Assembly: GCF_024125445.1 (NCBI RefSeq)
Contig: NZ_JAMXWM010000005.1
Coordinates: forward strand, 62,001-126,000
DNA from: Sporolactobacillus shoreicorticis
GTDB taxonomy: Bacteria > Bacillota > Bacilli > Bacillales > Sporolactobacillaceae
Direction of reading: 5' to 3'
DNA length: 64,000 bases
Translations under genes and position numbers: made by a program
Shown here: in pieces, positions 55,927 through 64,000 of the stretch
Layout: every line of letters begins with the position of its first letter
Numbering within the stretch: the first letter of the stretch is position 1
Notes under the pieces: model-generated
The model's input: only the letters and a program-made list of their open reading frames with translations
Told to the model about the DNA's origin: nothing
Databases searched by the model: none

Positions 55927-56736
55927 ATGACAAAATCCTTGTATGCCATAGGCGGCGGACAAATGGTAGAGGCGATTATCCGCGCTGCATTAAAAAATCA
56001 GGCGATTTCAGCGGATACAACGAAGGTTGTGGACATTAGTCCGGAACGAGTGCGTTATTTAAAGGATACGTATCATGTGACCGCAGACACGGAATTTCAG
56101 ACTGAGGCATTAGTAAACGCGGACATTATCTTATTGGGCGTCCGTCCTCAGGACAAGTGGGCGGAGCTTGCTAGGCAGATCGGGGCGAGCGGTCAAAAGA
56201 AACCACTGATCTCAATTATTGCCGGTGTCACGATCAAACAATTGCAAGATGCGCTGGAAGCTGCTGATTATCCGATCGTTCGTATTATTCCCAACACACT
56301 GACGGATACCGGATTCGGGGTTACCGGTGCCGCGCTGAATGCGACGGCAAATCAAGAGGACGCTGACGAATTTCTGAAGAGTTTCGGAAAAGTGGATTAC
56401 ATTCCCGAAGAACAAATTGATATCTATACAGGCTACGCGGTGTGCGGGCCGAACTACATTTACAACTTTTATCTCGCACTGACCAATGCCGGTGTGCTTG
56501 GCGGATTGTCACGTGCGCAAGCCAACCAAATTGCGCTGGAAAATCTGCAAGGTGCGGCGAAAATGCTGGAGATTACCGGCAAACACCCTTATGAATTGCT
56601 GGATATCAATAACTCGGCCGGCGGCGTAGGCATCACGGCTCAGCATGAACTGGATGCAAGTGATTTCGCGGCAGGCGTTCAAAACGCAGTGCTTGCGGCA
56701 ATTAAACGGACAACTGAATTAGGAAAAGGGGAATAA
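55927..56736 (+). CDS. pyrroline-5-carboxylate reductase-like protein (ProC family)
   Basis: This 269-residue NAD(P)-dependent reductase has the N-terminal Rossmann loop AIGGGQMVEA, GVRPQDKW and IIAGVTIKQLQ. The C-terminal dimerisation domain contains the GGxGI-type segment NNSAGGVGITAQHEL. ProC normally reduces pyrroline-5-carboxylate to proline, but the gene heads an operon with a VOC protein, an amino-acid ABC importer, an SDR and a methyltransferase-like protein. It may therefore act on a different cyclic imine or keto compound. GGGGAAAAGGA precedes the ATG; VOC follows after 2 nt. Confidence 0.82.
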   Translation: MTKSLYAIGGGQMVEAIIRAALKNQAISADTTKVVDISPERVRYLKDTYHVTADTEFQTEALVNADIILLGVRPQDKWAELARQIGASGQKKPLISIIAGVTIKQLQDALEAADYPIVRIIPNTLTDTGFGVTGAALNATANQEDADEFLKSFGKVDYIPEEQIDIYTGYAVCGPNYIYNFYLALTNAGVLGGLSRAQANQIALENLQGAAKMLEITGKHPYELLDINNSAGGVGITAQHELDASDFAAGVQNAVLAAIKRTTELGKGE

Positions 56737-56738
56737 AC

Positions 56739-57509
56739 ATGGCTGTTTTAAACTGGGACCATACGATGATCAATGTTCAGGATGTCGACCGAGCAGCCCA
56801 ATTCTTCGGTGAACGCGGCATCGTGTTTGCCCGAGGCGGACGCCATGAAAAATGGGGAACCGAAAATGCATTAGGTTATTTTGGTTTGAATTATATTGAA
56901 CTGATCTCTGTGTATGATGAGGCGCGTGCCAAGAGCTTTCCACGTGCAGGAGCTTCCGCTGTGTATGATGCGGTTCAGGACTATGAACAAAAGGTGCAGC
57001 GCACCAATACAATTGCAATTCGTACATCAGACATCGAAGCGACGCATGCACGCTTGAAGGAAGCAGGGATAAATGCCGGTGACATTGAGGTTGGCAAGCG
57101 GCTTGATGAGCAGGGGCGTCTGATTACCTGGTCGATTTTCTTTATCGACGGCACAATTGACGGTCTGCCTTATCCGTTTTTTATTCAATGGCAAGGCAGC
57201 GATGAAACGCGAGAGCAGAAACTTAAGGATCAAGGGCTTATCATGTCCCATCCTGCCGGTGATTTACTAGTGAGACAAGCTGTATTCCATGTACCCGATC
57301 CGTATAAGACTGCCGGTGTTTGGGGACAGCTACTGGAAAATAATCCGGAAAAGACGGATTCCGGATACAAAGTTCACGTTGAGGATCGACAGTTGATTTT
57401 TGAGCAGGGGTTAGAAAACCACATCATTCAACTTAATTTTGACGGTGCCGGTGATCAATTAAAACAACAAACACTTGTGTTTGACCAAATAAAATTCGCA
57501 TTTAAATGA
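56739..57509 (+). CDS. VOC-superfamily (glyoxalase-like domain) protein
   Basis: This 256-residue protein has two paired beta-alpha-beta-beta-beta modules. DHTMINVQDVDRAAQFF and NYIELISVYD in the first half fit the Glyoxalase_3-like branch of vicinal-oxygen-chelate proteins. Such proteins act as metal-dependent lyases, isomerases or dioxygenases, or as binding proteins; a clear full metal triad cannot be confirmed by eye. It begins 2 nt after proC-like and its end overlaps the region of the binding-protein start. Confidence 0.75.
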   Translation: MAVLNWDHTMINVQDVDRAAQFFGERGIVFARGGRHEKWGTENALGYFGLNYIELISVYDEARAKSFPRAGASAVYDAVQDYEQKVQRTNTIAIRTSDIEATHARLKEAGINAGDIEVGKRLDEQGRLITWSIFFIDGTIDGLPYPFFIQWQGSDETREQKLKDQGLIMSHPAGDLLVRQAVFHVPDPYKTAGVWGQLLENNPEKTDSGYKVHVEDRQLIFEQGLENHIIQLNFDGAGDQLKQQTLVFDQIKFAFK

Positions 57510-57520
57510 GGAGGAACAAC

Positions 57521-58402
57521 ATGAAGAAATTAGACAAAATTATTATTGGTGTTATTGCGGCAGTTGTCATCGTCGCTGGAGGTATTTATTTTTTAGGTAA
57601 TCTCGGTTCGAACAAATCGGCATCTTCCGATAAAGCAAGTGCAGACAAACCAAAAGTGATTAAAGTGGCCTACGCAACAACCAATTTTCCGATCACGTAT
57701 CAAAATGACAAGAAGCAAGGCGATGGCTATGACGTTGCCATCATGCGTGAAATTGATAAGCAACTGCCTCAATATAAATTCGAGTATGTGGGCACAAGTG
57801 ATGATGATGTGTTAATTGGTGTTAAGAGCGGTAAATATCAAGTGGGTGTTAAGAACATTTTCTACACGGATGATCGTGCGAAAACGTATCTGTTTCCAAA
57901 GAACTACTTCGGAGTAAGTGATTCCGGCTTTGTGGTTCGGACAAAAGATAAGGATAAATACGGCGGCTTAGCGAAACTGGCTCAGAATAAAGGAAAATTG
58001 GTTCCAATTGCGCCACAAAATGGACAATATGCGGTCATTGCGGACTATAACAAGAAGAACAGTCCTAAAATTGATTTAGGCAGTGCCGATACATTCGTTG
58101 TTTCCGATGCTTTGAAGTGGGTCAGTGAAGGTCGTTATGATGCATTTTTTGCGATTCGGCCAATGTTTGAAGCTAATGTGGAAAAGAAAGACGGCGCCAA
58201 TGCTGATTTGAAAGACAAGCTGACCTACGTTACGTTAGGCGGCATCAAGACCTATCCGCTGTTTAACAAGGATCAAAAAGAATTTGCTGCAGCCTATGAC
58301 AAAGCAATTAAGAAAATTATTGATTCCGGAAAAGCATCAGAGCTCTCAGAAAAATACTTTGGTCAGGATAATTTCAAACTGCTCAATCACCCATTTAAGT
58401 AA
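57521..58402 (+). CDS. amino-acid-type ABC transporter substrate-binding protein
   Basis: This solute-binding protein of the SBP_bac_3 family is 293 residues from ATG 57521 with GAGGAGG 8 nt upstream; an ATG at 57506 overlaps the VOC stop and is less likely. The N-terminal helix (about 7-27) has no lipobox Cys, so the protein is probably membrane-anchored by an uncleaved signal. Family blocks are KVAYATTNFPITYQ, DGYDVAIMREIDKQL and YFGVSDSGFVVR. The ligand is likely an amino acid or derivative. Confidence 0.86.
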   Translation: MKKLDKIIIGVIAAVVIVAGGIYFLGNLGSNKSASSDKASADKPKVIKVAYATTNFPITYQNDKKQGDGYDVAIMREIDKQLPQYKFEYVGTSDDDVLIGVKSGKYQVGVKNIFYTDDRAKTYLFPKNYFGVSDSGFVVRTKDKDKYGGLAKLAQNKGKLVPIAPQNGQYAVIADYNKKNSPKIDLGSADTFVVSDALKWVSEGRYDAFFAIRPMFEANVEKKDGANADLKDKLTYVTLGGIKTYPLFNKDQKEFAAAYDKAIKKIIDSGKASELSEKYFGQDNFKLLNHPFK

Positions 58403-58425
58403 TCGAAAAAGTTGAGGACATGTAA

Positions 58426-59124
58426 ATGGACAATATCAAATTAATCATCAATTTTTTAGGTCAGTTGCTGCCGGCCATTAACATCACCTTAATTGTCTCT
58501 TTATCATCAATTGTCTTAGGCAGTCTGCTTGGTTTGCTGCTTGCTGCGACACGATTAAGCGAATCAATTGTCCTGCGATTGCTTGCCGGTGTATATGTGA
58601 GTGTGATTCGGGCAACGCCGGCGATCATCATGATTTTCGTCGTGTATTACGGCATGCCGATGGTGTTTAACGGCTGGTTTCATACGAATATTGACGGCTG
58701 GAACCGTATGTACTTTGTCATTATTGCATTAACCGTCCTGTTTTCCGCTCCGGTATCGGAGATTATGCGATCAGCGTATGAGTCGATTGCGAAAGGGCAG
58801 ATGGAGGCCGGACTGATGGTCGGTATGACGCCGTTTCAAACCTTTTACCGAATTATTTTGCCGCAGGCTTTTGTCGTAGCGCTGCCAAACTTTGCCAATT
58901 CGGTCGTTAATCTTCTTAAAGAAGGGGCATTGACGTTCACTATCGGGGTTGTCGACATGGTTGCCAAGGCACAAATGATTGTCGCCAATAATTCGGGCGG
59001 ATTTGCTTGGCAGACGTATTGCGCTCTAGCATTAATCTATTGGGTTATTTCACTGGCGATTGACAAAGGCCTGTCTCTGGTTGAGAAATCCTATCAAGCA
59101 AAACGAAAAACCATTGCCGTTTAA
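58426..59124 (+). CDS. amino-acid ABC transporter permease 1 (HisM/GlnP type)
   Basis: This 232-residue permease has about five membrane helices and the His/Glu/Gln/Arg permease signature EAGLMVGMTPFQTFYRIILPQA (EAA loop). It pairs with the second permease after 13 nt to form the heterodimeric channel. Confidence 0.92.
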   Translation: MDNIKLIINFLGQLLPAINITLIVSLSSIVLGSLLGLLLAATRLSESIVLRLLAGVYVSVIRATPAIIMIFVVYYGMPMVFNGWFHTNIDGWNRMYFVIIALTVLFSAPVSEIMRSAYESIAKGQMEAGLMVGMTPFQTFYRIILPQAFVVALPNFANSVVNLLKEGALTFTIGVVDMVAKAQMIVANNSGGFAWQTYCALALIYWVISLAIDKGLSLVEKSYQAKRKTIAV

Positions 59125-59137
59125 GGGGGACGCCTAA

Positions 59138-59890
59138 ATGTCATTAAATACAGATTTTATGGTAAAAGTTGCCCAAACAGCCATTCAAGGTGTTCCCGTT
59201 ACCCTGCAGATCGTCTTGGTCGCGTTACTGATCTCCTTGCCGATCGGTGTCTTATTTGCATTAATTAGAATCTATCGAGTTAAAGGTTTGCAAAGATTGG
59301 TTCAATTTTATGTTTCTCTGGTTCGAGGAACACCGATTATTGCACAGATTCTGATCGTATACAGCGCGTTTCCGAGTCTTCTAAATATGATCATCGGCAA
59401 GGCGGCATTCAGCATTAATCCGATTTATTATGCGTACATTGTCTTTACATTCAACAGTATTGCGACGCTGACGGAGGTATTCCGCTCAGCTTTGCAGACA
59501 GTCGATAAAGGGCAGATGGAAGCGGGTCTGATGGTTGGCATGCAGCCACGACAGACATTTTGGCGGATTATTCTGCCTCAGGCATTGATCTCAGCCTTGC
59601 CGAATATTGCCAACGCAACATTGTATCTGATTAAGAATTCATCCTTGGCTTTTATCATGTCGGTTAAAGATATTACTGCAATTGCGAAAACGGAGGCGGC
59701 TTTTAATTATAATTTTCTGGAAGCCTACTTGGTTGTGTGGGTTTACTATCTGATTATCTGCTACGGTGCGGAAATCATATTCTATCTGTTTGAACGGTAT
59801 TTCAGTAAATATCGAAGACCAATAAAAAACAGGACCGGTTTCAACTGGTTCCCTTTTAGTATCAAGCAGCCCAAACTAGAGCAAAAGTAG
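59138..59890 (+). CDS. amino-acid ABC transporter permease 2 (HisM/GlnP type)
   Basis: This 250-residue protein has the same signature (EAGLMVGMQPRQTFWRIILPQA), a hydrophobic core and a longer basic C-terminus. It follows permease 1 by 13 nt and precedes the ATPase by 27 nt. The two permeases are paralogues. Confidence 0.92.
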   Translation: MSLNTDFMVKVAQTAIQGVPVTLQIVLVALLISLPIGVLFALIRIYRVKGLQRLVQFYVSLVRGTPIIAQILIVYSAFPSLLNMIIGKAAFSINPIYYAYIVFTFNSIATLTEVFRSALQTVDKGQMEAGLMVGMQPRQTFWRIILPQALISALPNIANATLYLIKNSSLAFIMSVKDITAIAKTEAAFNYNFLEAYLVVWVYYLIICYGAEIIFYLFERYFSKYRRPIKNRTGFNWFPFSIKQPKLEQK

Positions 59891-59917
59891 AGCGAGCAGA
59901 AAGTGGGAGGATCAAAC

Positions 59918-60658
59918 ATGCTCACGATTGAAGGCTTAAAGAAAAGCTACGCAGGTAATGACATTCTCAAAGGGATCAGCATCAATGTGAACAAGGGCGA
60001 TGTCATTTCAATTATTGGACCAAGCGGTTCCGGAAAAACAACACTTTTACGGACGATAACCACATTGGAAGAGGCGAACGGTGGACGTATCACGTTTGCC
60101 GGAGTCGACAACGACTTTCAAAAATTAAATGGCAAAGAAATCAACACCATTCGACGCAACGTCGGGTTTGTTTTTCAAAACTATAATCTTTTTAATAACA
60201 AAACAGCCTTGCAGAACATCACGGAAGGCTTAATCGTTGCGCGCAGAGTAAAGAAAAATGAGGCGGAGAATATTGCGTTGAAAGCATTGGAACGTGTTGG
60301 ATTGACAGATCGTAAAGATCACTATCCGTCGCAGCTTTCCGGCGGACAGCAGCAGCGCGTCGGGATTGCCCGGGCGATTGCGCTGAATCCCGAGGTTATT
60401 TTCTTTGACGAGCCGACTTCGGCTTTGGACCCGGAACTTGTCGGGGAAGTGCTGAAGGTTATGAAAGATTTGGCAAATTCCGGAACGACAATGGTTGTGG
60501 TCACGCATCAGATGAGTTTTGCCCGCGATGTTTCCAACCGTGTGATTTTTATGGCCGACGGCTATATCGTCGAGCAAGGAGAACCAAGAAAGATATTTGA
60601 GAACCCTTCTGAAGAACGAACGAAGAAGTTCTTAACGGACATCTTGGCGAACGTGTGA
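59918..60658 (+). CDS. amino-acid ABC transporter ATP-binding protein (GlnQ/HisP type)
   Basis: This 246-residue ATPase has Walker [11 protein letters not shown]-loop VFQNYNLF, signature LSGGQQQR, Walker [13 protein letters not shown] and switch His in [10 protein letters not shown] choose ATG 59918, with GGAGG upstream; a GTG frame at 59903 adds only GGSN. It energises the importer of this operon. Confidence 0.93.
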   Translation: MLTIEGLKKSYAGNDILKGISINVNKGDVISIIGPSGSGKTTLLRTITTLEEANGGRITFAGVDNDFQKLNGKEINTIRRNVGFVFQNYNLFNNKTALQNITEGLIVARRVKKNEAENIALKALERVGLTDRKDHYPSQLSGGQQQRVGIARAIALNPEVIFFDEPTSALDPELVGEVLKVMKDLANSGTTMVVVTHQMSFARDVSNRVIFMADGYIVEQGEPRKIFENPSEERTKKFLTDILANV

Positions 60659-60692
60659 TTTAAGTTGAATAAAGAAGGAGATGGATCGTAGC

Positions 60693-61436
60693 ATGGCAAG
60701 CAATGAACGACATGTGATTGTTACCGGAGCGAGCAGCGGGATTGGTCGCGCGACGGCGGTTGCACTAACTGATCAAGGGTACAACGTGCATTTGATTGGA
60801 CGAAATGCTGAGCGTCTCGCTAAGGTACAAGCCGAGACACGCCGTGAAGGTGTTCAGAGCGAAATCTATCAACTGGAATTGACCGATAAAGCGGCTGTCC
60901 AACGAGTGTTTGATAAAATCTATGCCAAAACCGGACGCATTGACGGGTTAGTGAATTCGGCAGGTATTTTCTACACGACGGATTTATCAGACTATGATGA
61001 TCAATCATGGAAGGACATTATGGACGTCAACTTCTATGGAACGCTATATCCAACTCTGGCCTTGCTACCGAAGCTGATTAATCAAGGATTTGGCAGCATC
61101 GTAAATGTGACATCTGTCGATGCTTTTGACGGAATCTTAAATTACGATGCCTATGCCGCGTCAAAAGGAGCGGTAACCAGTTTGACAAAGACGTTGGCTT
61201 TGGAGGGCGCACCCAAAAATGTGCGCGTGAATGCGATTGTTCCAGGGATTACCGATACGGAAATGACGCATGAGCGGCTTCTGCAAAACATCGAAAAGTA
61301 CCGTAAAAAAGTGCCGATGCAATGTGCGGCTCAAGCGTCAGAAGTCGCCAAGCCGATCGTCTTCCTTATTTCGGACGATTCAAGCTATATTACAGGCCAG
61401 AGTCTGCATGTCAATGGCGGCTGGCGTCTCGCATAA
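60693..61436 (+). CDS. SDR-family NAD(P)-dependent oxidoreductase
   Basis: This classical short-chain dehydrogenase has the nucleotide loop TGASSGIGRA and NSAG, the catalytic Ser in NVTSVDAFDG, and Tyr/Lys in YDAYAASKGA (YxxxK). The C-terminal GQSLHVNGGW is the family end. I choose ATG 60693 (247 residues); ATG 60681 directly abuts the GGAG site. It probably oxidises or reduces a hydroxyl in the operon's pathway. Confidence 0.9.
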   Translation: MASNERHVIVTGASSGIGRATAVALTDQGYNVHLIGRNAERLAKVQAETRREGVQSEIYQLELTDKAAVQRVFDKIYAKTGRIDGLVNSAGIFYTTDLSDYDDQSWKDIMDVNFYGTLYPTLALLPKLINQGFGSIVNVTSVDAFDGILNYDAYAASKGAVTSLTKTLALEGAPKNVRVNAIVPGITDTEMTHERLLQNIEKYRKKVPMQCAAQASEVAKPIVFLISDDSSYITGQSLHVNGGWRLA

Positions 61437-61451
61437 GGCAAACTACAGGGA

Positions 61452-62480
61452 GTGGCTGTTGTGGCAGAAAACAAACATCAGATTTTACTCGATACATTAG
61501 ATAATAAGCGGACGGAACAAGTGCTGGCCGGATTTTGGCATCACTATCTGTCTGATGAGAAAATGCAGGTACTTGGCTACCGAGATCAGGCTGTGATTGA
61601 TGACGTCGTTTCTCGTCAGCAACGTTTCTATAATCGCTACCATCCTGATTTCACAAAGATTATGAGCGACGGATTCTTCCTGCATCCGAGTGTCGTCGAT
61701 AACACGTTTGAAGTGCCGGAAGACCTGAAGAAGATTCAGCGTATTGACGTGAATGATCCATGGATCACGCGTCAGGTTGCGGCGATTAAGGCAATTGTGG
61801 ATCACTATAACGGTGAAATCGGCAGCTTCTATAATATTTTTTCGCCATGGTATCAGCTGCGTCTGCGTTTTGAAATCCTTGAACAGGATACCAAAAAGAT
61901 TTATCGCTTTTTAAAGGAAGACCCCCTGGCAGTTGCCAATGCCTTTGCTGTTCTTGCCGACGACTTAATTGTTTTGAGCAGCAAATTGATTAAAGAATCA
62001 GGGATTGACGGTATCTACTTGTGCGTGCAGCAGCCGCAGGATTCGGTAATCAGTACTCATACGTGGCAACAATTTGTGCAGCCAAACGAGGTTAAGCTGC
62101 TAAAGGCGGTTCAAGAGGTTCACGATTACAATATGATTCACATCTGCGGTTTTGAGGGCAAACGGAATCGTCTCGGTGATTACAAAGACTATCCGGTCAA
62201 AGCCTTCCACTGGGCGTCTTACGTTGAAGGCGTTTCTCTTAAAGAAGGAAAGAAACTGTTCGGTGGCCGAGCAGTAATGGGCGGCTTTGAAAATACGGAG
62301 AACGGCGTCTTTTACAAAGGTACAAAAGAAGAAATTCAGGCAGAAACAAAACGTCTGCTTGAAGAAAATGGGCGTCAAGGCATTCTTCTCAGTGGTGATT
62401 GCAGTATTCCGTTTGATACGGATGATGCGCATGCCGGATGGGTTTCCGAAGCGGCGAATCGCTTGAATGTTAGTCCGTAA
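61452..62480 (+). CDS. UroD-fold methyltransferase-like protein with HxC...C zinc motif
   Basis: This 342-residue protein has the uroporphyrinogen-decarboxylase fold. It carries His230-Ile-Cys232 (IHICGFEG) and Cys317 (SGDCSIP), matching the His-X-Cys-Xn-Cys zinc site of the MtaA/MtbA/CmuA methyltransferases. Haem-pathway UroD enzymes lack this motif. A role in moving a methyl group from an imported substrate is therefore likely, by inference; no corrinoid protein is encoded nearby. The start is GTG 61452 or GTG 61461. It is the last gene of the operon; a terminator follows. Confidence 0.78.
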   Translation: MAVVAENKHQILLDTLDNKRTEQVLAGFWHHYLSDEKMQVLGYRDQAVIDDVVSRQQRFYNRYHPDFTKIMSDGFFLHPSVVDNTFEVPEDLKKIQRIDVNDPWITRQVAAIKAIVDHYNGEIGSFYNIFSPWYQLRLRFEILEQDTKKIYRFLKEDPLAVANAFAVLADDLIVLSSKLIKESGIDGIYLCVQQPQDSVISTHTWQQFVQPNEVKLLKAVQEVHDYNMIHICGFEGKRNRLGDYKDYPVKAFHWASYVEGVSLKEGKKLFGGRAVMGGFENTENGVFYKGTKEEIQAETKRLLEENGRQGILLSGDCSIPFDTDDAHAGWVSEAANRLNVSP

Positions 62481-62499
62481 TCTGAAGAATAAAGCGAAT

Positions 62500-62538
62500 A
62501 AAAAGGGCGATCCGATCGATTTCGGGTCGCCTTTTTTT
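62500..62538 (+). terminator. operon terminator
   Basis: AAAAAGGGCGATCCGA pairs with TCGGGTCGCCTTTTT (one bulge), with a T7 run at 62532-62538. It ends the 55927-62480 operon. Confidence 0.85.
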
Positions 62539-62807
62539 ACAAGATAGGAAAGTTTATTATTTCGCCACGTTTTCAAACCAATAGACCAAGTCTTGGCTGA
62601 GAATCAAAGCGGAGGAGCGAAACGCCTGCGGAACCAGGTGTCAGCGAGATCACACAGCGCTCGGTTTTCTTACAAGAAAAGTATAGCGTTTTGGCTTGTT
62701 GGTACGACGATAAGGTCATAAGATTCGGGCTGTACGATCAGGTAAGTGCCCAATCTGAGAAATAACCGGAAAAATTCCGCTTATTTTGCTCGTTACTTAA
62801 TGAAGGA
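62539..62807. other. gene-free region holding repeat copy 2
   Basis: No coding region is visible. The 31-bp repeat lies at 62762-62792, just before the decayed hydrolase. Confidence 0.5.
62762..62792. repeat. 31-bp dispersed intergenic repeat, copy 2
   Basis: It matches 32030-32060 at 27 of 31 positions. This copy lacks the downstream inverted partner seen at copy 1. Confidence 0.55.
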
Positions 62808-63170
62808 CTAGAATGCTTTATGAAACAGAAATGTTTGTTCCGTGCCAAACTGATGATTAGCAGCAGGTGAAATGCCAATCGCAGCATCGGTTGGACTGAT
62901 TAAGCAAACCTGCCCCTAAAGGATGCCCGATGGCTGTAACCTTTCCATAACCGCTTAATGACTTAGTCAATTCATTGATATCGTTCAATGTATTTATCGT
63001 TAACATATGTGAGTTTTCACCATGTCCGCGTAAGTCAACCACAAAGGTTTTTAAGCCAATTTCACTAACACGATAAACCAATCCTAATTGCTCTTTTTTG
63101 AGCTGCCATATCCATGAATGACAAACACTGCGTCTATATTTTGTCGGGTGTTAAGGTACTGCCGGTATGC
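62808..63170 (-). pseudogene. decayed alpha/beta hydrolase
   Basis: The minus strand reads AVFVIHGYGSSK, then FVVDLRGHGENSH, then a nucleophile elbow GHPLGAG in which the Ser is Pro, then (in another frame) PTDAAIGISPAANHQF to a stop at 62808. At least two frameshifts are present, one at an A6 run near 63093. It is not functional. Confidence 0.7.
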
Positions 63171-63183
63171 CGCCGGTCATTTG

Positions 63184-63375
63184 ATGGATCGTTATACGGT
63201 CAATTATCATAGTCAGGCCCTTATTTTATGTAAGCAATATAAATTGCGCGATTGGAATCTATTTATTTTGCAGCTATCTGTTGCAAAGTTAAAAAATAAC
63301 GAACTTGAACGACACGATGTCCTAATGAGCATTATGCACCACATAAATGAGAGATTTGATTATACTAGTTCATAG
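63184..63375 (+). CDS. small hypothetical protein
   Basis: This 63-codon frame, from ATG 63184, encodes a helical, charged product (for example LFILQLSVAKLKNNELERHD). No ribosome site is convincing, and an upstream extension to 63118 is open but unlikely. It may be the tail of a larger lost gene. I recognise no family. Confidence 0.35.
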   Translation: MDRYTVNYHSQALILCKQYKLRDWNLFILQLSVAKLKNNELERHDVLMSIMHHINERFDYTSS

Positions 63376-63413
63376 ACTAACAATAAGTAAGCAACAGTGA
63401 AGGAGCTGGAGAC

Positions 63414-63929
63414 ATGGCTTTAAAAAAGAAAAAGTCTAGCAAGTTAAATGCTGCCGTCAAAGCCGGCCTTGTCGCCGGACTCGTTTCCGGGCTCGTTAAG
63501 TTTGGATGGGAGAATGTTCTGCCTCCGCGAACACCGGAACGTGATGCAACGAATCCACCTCAGAAATTACTGCAGCAAATGGGCGTTTCTGAATCTGCCA
63601 CACACGCTGCCTATCGATATTCGGAACAAGACATGCCGTGGGTCAGTTATTTAGTCCACTTCGGTTTTTCTGCGTCGTTCGCTGTACTTTATCAGGTGCT
63701 CGCTCAATATGAGCCGAAAATCAAAGCAGGCGGAGGATCGGTATTTGGTCTAACTATTTGGTCAGCTTTTCACTTAGGTATTATGCCGGCAATGAAAACC
63801 GTTCCGGCGGCGAAGGATCAGCCGATGGAAGAACATATTTCCGAAGCATTGGGACACATCGTCTGGATGTGGACCAATGATGTTATAGGCGATGAAATTT
63901 ACCATCGGCTTATCAAGCACATACAATAA
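63414..63929 (+). CDS. YagU-family (DUF1440) inner membrane protein
   Basis: This 171-residue membrane protein has an early helix with GLVAGLVSGLVKFGWE, then the family block PPRTPERDATNPPQKLL, and further helices including a GLTIWSAFHLGIMP stretch. YagU relatives are linked to acid resistance in E. coli, but the mechanism is unknown. AAGGAGCTGG precedes the ATG. Confidence 0.85.
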   Translation: MALKKKKSSKLNAAVKAGLVAGLVSGLVKFGWENVLPPRTPERDATNPPQKLLQQMGVSESATHAAYRYSEQDMPWVSYLVHFGFSASFAVLYQVLAQYEPKIKAGGGSVFGLTIWSAFHLGIMPAMKTVPAAKDQPMEEHISEALGHIVWMWTNDVIGDEIYHRLIKHIQ

Positions 63930-63942
63930 AATGAAAGGTATC

Positions 63943-63968
63943 AGGTGGCGCCGATCCATTTGGCGCCT
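63943..63968 (+). terminator. hairpin after the YagU-family gene
   Basis: GGCGCC (63947-63952) and GGCGCC (63962-63967) are complementary around GATCCATTT. A weak T-rich tract follows. Confidence 0.5.
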
Positions 63969-64000
63969 TCTTGTTCTACAAAAAGAAAGCATAGAAGATA

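Noticed and set aside
55927-56736. Assigning the housekeeping proline gene proC outright
   Set aside because: Operon context with an importer and methyltransferase-like gene makes a different substrate likely; kept as ProC-like.
61452-62480. Haem-pathway uroporphyrinogen decarboxylase (hemE)
   Set aside because: No haem genes nearby and the zinc-type HxC...C motif points to the methyltransferase branch.
1-64000. CRISPR arrays, tRNA, rRNA, complete insertion sequences or prophage genes
   Set aside because: I saw no regularly spaced repeats, tRNA-like clover-leaf sequence, rRNA core sequence, intact transposase or phage structural genes.

Overview
The window looks like chromosome of a low-to-mid GC, spore-forming Gram-positive of the Bacillales. 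The evidence is the gene order sigW-rsiW-cdaA-cdaR-glmM-glmS seen in Bacillus relatives, a glmS ribozyme, a ydaO-type c-di-AMP riboswitch, a Spo0E-like peptide, AGGAGG ribosome binding sites and frequent TTG/GTG starts. A Sporolactobacillus-like host is my inference from the overall mix and was not tested.

Layout. 1-6036: a histidine/urocanate catabolic operon in which hutU and hutI lie inside an ABC importer operon (binding protein, hutU, hutI, permease, ATPase). 6129-8449: hairpins, an Acg-like nitroreductase with its TetR repressor and a perfect 13-bp-arm operator, and a small Spo0E-like gene. 8661-16074: the envelope-stress and cell-wall block: a sigma-W promoter, sigW, a short rsiW, cdaA (c-di-AMP synthase), cdaR, glmM, a long structured intergenic region ending in the glmS ribozyme, then glmS. 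16334-27069: potassium import: a structured leader, an extra small membrane ORF, kdpF, kdpA, kdpB, kdpC, then a split KdpD (a tandem-duplicated KdpD/USP sensor protein plus a separate USP-DUF4118-GAF histidine kinase) and kdpE.

27181-36181 is a rearranged accessory stretch. It holds broken genes (helicase tail, unknown fragment, half an MFS transporter, HxlR tail, LysR tail, MerR-like effector domain), a 115-bp direct repeat flanking an alpha/beta hydrolase, and intact small modules (quinone-reductase-like MDR with MerR; MFS with isochorismatase-like hydrolase; AraC). 36211-52283 carries ordinary accessory modules: an HxlR/epimerase pair, a MocR/EamA pair, a possible HhH plus PD-(D/E)XK nuclease, an M23 hydrolase, a glutamine-amidotransferase-like hydrolase, a bile-salt/penicillin-acylase-like hydrolase with LysR, a TetR/OFA-type MFS pair, CapA-like protein, a lipoprotein and a tyrosine phosphatase. 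52725-55048: a c-di-AMP riboswitch controlling kup. 55927-62480: an eight-gene operon of a ProC-like reductase, a VOC protein, an amino-acid-type ABC importer, an SDR and a UroD-fold protein with the His-X-Cys...Cys zinc motif of corrinoid-type methyltransferases. 62808-63968: a decayed hydrolase, a small ORF and a YagU-family gene.

Two themes stand out. First, c-di-AMP synthesis (cdaA), a c-di-AMP riboswitch on kup and a KdpD-type kinase whose USP domain matches the c-di-AMP-binding motif all lie within 45 kb, so one nucleotide may set both K+ importers. Second, the 55927-62480 operon reads as an uptake-and-demethylation/reduction route for an unidentified, possibly N- or O-methylated, amino-acid-like compound. 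It is the best candidate here for an undescribed system.
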